A DNA stretch of 7,377 nucleotides, taken from SAR324 cluster bacterium (GTDB taxonomy: Bacteria > Bdellovibrionota > UBA2361 > JAAZON01). Of the stretch, positions 6,778 through 7,377 are shown one piece after another. The DNA lies in assembly GCA_012797725.1 (NCBI GenBank), contig JAAZON010000601.1, positions 1 through 7,377 of the forward strand. The letters run 5' to 3'. The first letter of the stretch is position 1. Each line of letters opens with the position of its first letter. The translations under genes and the position numbers were made by a program. Under the pieces are notes generated by a model. It saw only the letters and a program-made list of their open reading frames with translations. It ran no database searches and was not told the origin of the DNA.

Positions 6778-6807
6778 ATTATGAGTTTCCTGCTACTTAC
6801 AAGTTAA
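6778..6807 (-). promoter_or_regulatory. Possible internal promoter of the SIR2-HerA-KTSC operon
   Basis: TTAACT (6802-6807) and CATAAT (6778-6783) on the minus strand are 18 bases apart, 38 bases before the SIR2 start. The -10 box matches consensus at five of six positions and the -35 at four of six. It is weaker than the promoter in front of the HTH gene, and read-through from that one may supply most of the message. Confidence 0.4.
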
Positions 6808-6893
6808 CACTTTCTTTTTCTTCTTAGCATTATTGACATAATTCCATTTGCAATCACGCCATAATCAACAAAAAATATTAAATGATTATATGA

Positions 6894-7073
6894 TTATATC
6901 TTGCCTTTAGCTTTTGTGCGAGCATCTGCAGGCTTGTCCGCTTCTTTTGGAATTGCCCATGCCCATCCTAACCGAACCGCCCCCACAACTCGACCTTGCT
7001 CACATAAAAGCTGAACTCTGCGCTGGGATATTCCCCATTTTTCCGCTGCTTCTTTAGCCGTAATATACTCCAT
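6894..7073 (-). CDS. Small helix-turn-helix DNA-binding protein (excisionase/MerR-like HTH)
   Basis: A 59-residue protein opening with MEYITAKEAAEKWGISQRRV, then LLCEQGRVVGAVRLGWAWAI and a basic tail (DARTKAKGKI). The pattern of a KEAA first helix, WGIS-x-RRVQ-x-L recognition helix, short wing (GAVRLG-x-x-W-x-IP) and charged end is that of the stand-alone HTH proteins related to excisionases and MerR N-terminal domains, common in Bacillota. There is no effector or oligomerisation domain. ATG at 7073 is the only fitting start. Its closest SD-like sequence, GAGGT, is 13 bases upstream, longer than ideal, so translation may be modest. It sits between a strong promoter and the SIR2-HerA operon on the same strand, 153 bases ahead of SIR2. 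It may regulate that operon or its own promoter, or be a generic small HTH gene left by a mobile element; the sequence cannot decide. Confidence 0.8.
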   Translation of the reverse strand: MEYITAKEAAEKWGISQRRVQLLCEQGRVVGAVRLGWAWAIPKEADKPADARTKAKGKI

Positions 7074-7113
7074 TCTTAATTCTTATACCTCACAGTAATA
7101 TTTTCCAACTTCC

Positions 7114-7142
7114 ATTATATGCGTAGAAACGAATAATTTCAA
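7114..7142 (-). promoter_or_regulatory. Near-consensus sigma-A promoter for the HTH gene
   Basis: TTGAAA (7137-7142) and TATAAT (7114-7119) on the minus strand are exactly 17 bases apart, giving a start near 7107 and a leader of about 34 bases to the ATG at 7073. No terminator was seen between the HTH gene and SIR2, so this promoter may also feed the defence operon. Confidence 0.75.
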
Positions 7143-7148
7143 TATGCC

Positions 7149-7233
7149 TGCAGAAAAATTTACAATTAAAGCGAAAAACCGCCGGCCAAAGCCTTTAAGC
7201 CCTGACCGGGCTAGTGTAACAAATTTTCTGTAA
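7149..7233. repeat. Imperfect inverted-repeat pair bounding an 85-base segment next to the IS256-type element
   Basis: CAGAAAAATTTACA (7151-7164) faces AAATTTTCTG (7221-7230); with one to three base gaps, the match runs T(G/A)CAGAAAA(A)TTT..ACA on both sides. The segment between holds a GC-rich hairpin. The pair may be two IS256-type ends from successive insertions, or a small non-autonomous element. The right copy lies about 70 bases ahead of the transposase start, where an insertion-sequence end would be expected. No target-site duplication could be confirmed. Confidence 0.4.
7174..7209 (-). terminator. Terminator-like hairpin on the minus strand upstream of the HTH promoter
   Basis: On the minus strand CCGGTCA (7209-7203) pairs with TGGCCGG (7188-7182), with one G-T pair, and is followed three bases later by a run of five T (7178-7174). 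It would stop minus-strand transcripts entering from the right, so the HTH and SIR2-HerA genes would depend on their own promoters. The stem is short with a 14-base loop, so the strength is uncertain. Confidence 0.4.
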
Positions 7234-7377
7234 ATACAAAAAAGAGTAGATCACGGTATCCTTTCAGAAGTCGATCAAACCAAAGAAAGGATGAGAACCA
7301 TGATCTACAAGAGTGATTGTACATTAACAAAAGAATACCTGGAACAATTGGCAGAGCAAGGATTAGAGGGATTGCCA
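7210..7377 (+). mobile_element. Left end of an IS256-type insertion sequence, cut by the window edge
   Basis: This covers the 5' part of a transposase gene and about 90 bases of leader. The left boundary is approximate: it is placed just before GTGTAACAAATTTTCTG, which resembles an IS terminal repeat and has an inverted partner nearby at 7151-7164. The right end lies outside the window, so neither the terminal repeat nor the target duplication can be verified. Confidence 0.45.
7300..7377 (+). CDS. IS256-family transposase, N-terminal 26 residues (truncated by the window)
   Basis: The start of a transposase of the mutator/IS256 type, which moves its element by a DDE cut-and-paste or copy-paste reaction. 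Only MIYKSDCTLTKEYLEQLAEQ followed by GLEGLP is visible; the E-Q-G-L-(E/D)-(G/A)-L-P stretch matches the opening of many family members. No catalytic residue lies in view. ATG at 7300 is chosen over the in-frame ATG at 7291 because AGAAAGGA (7284-7291) is then eight bases upstream. It is the only plus-strand gene, divergent from the defence operon. The reading frame is open to the edge. Family assignment is from a short stretch and is therefore moderate. Confidence 0.65.
   Translation, partial: MIYKSDCTLTKEYLEQLAEQGLEGLP

Overview
The window is an accessory segment from a low-GC bacterium. The coding style (AT-rich genes, strong AGGAGG/GGGAGG-type ribosome binding sites, GTG and TTG starts, textbook sigma-A promoters with 17-base spacers) suggests a Bacillota member, probably a clostridial or Negativicutes-type organism. 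That assignment is an inference, because no housekeeping gene is present. All intact genes lie on the minus strand. The only plus-strand gene is a transposase cut off by the right edge.

Reading in the direction of transcription (right to left): at 7300-7377 is the 5' end of an IS256-type transposase gene on the plus strand. A terminator-like hairpin and a pair of imperfect inverted repeats lie beside it (7149-7233). A near-consensus promoter (7114-7142) then serves a 59-residue helix-turn-helix protein (6894-7073). After a 153-base gap with a second, weaker promoter candidate comes a tight three-gene unit: a SIR2-like NAD-binding protein (5499-6740), a HerA-type hexameric ATPase (3721-5502, overlapping the SIR2 stop as GTGA), and a 71-residue KTSC-domain protein (3493-3708, 12 bases after the HerA stop with its own strong ribosome binding site). 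SIR2 plus HerA is a known two-gene anti-phage system (SIR2-HerA, also called Nezha). The KTSC gene as a coupled third cistron and the HTH gene in front are the less expected parts.

Downstream, a long near-perfect hairpin (3406-3444) follows the KTSC gene. Then comes the decayed 3' half of an IS1182-family transposase (2678-3266), with two single-base deletions in the conserved reading frame and a further loss near its 5' end. Past this relic, a strong promoter (2624-2652) carries a perfect 12-bp palindrome inside its spacer and a 13-bp inverted repeat across the likely start of transcription. It drives a restriction-modification pair: an Mrr-type PD-(D/E)XK endonuclease with winged-helix-like N-terminal regions (1202-2566), then a beta-class amino-methyltransferase with a TSPPF motif (163-1188). 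The last 162 bases hold only weak hairpins.

Taken together this is a small defence island: restriction of unmodified DNA by one module, and probable NAD-depleting or nuclease-type abortive defence by the other, separated by and flanked with insertion-sequence material. The core systems belong to recognised classes. The novelty candidates are the KTSC cistron, the HTH leader gene and the operator-rich promoter of the restriction-first R-M operon.
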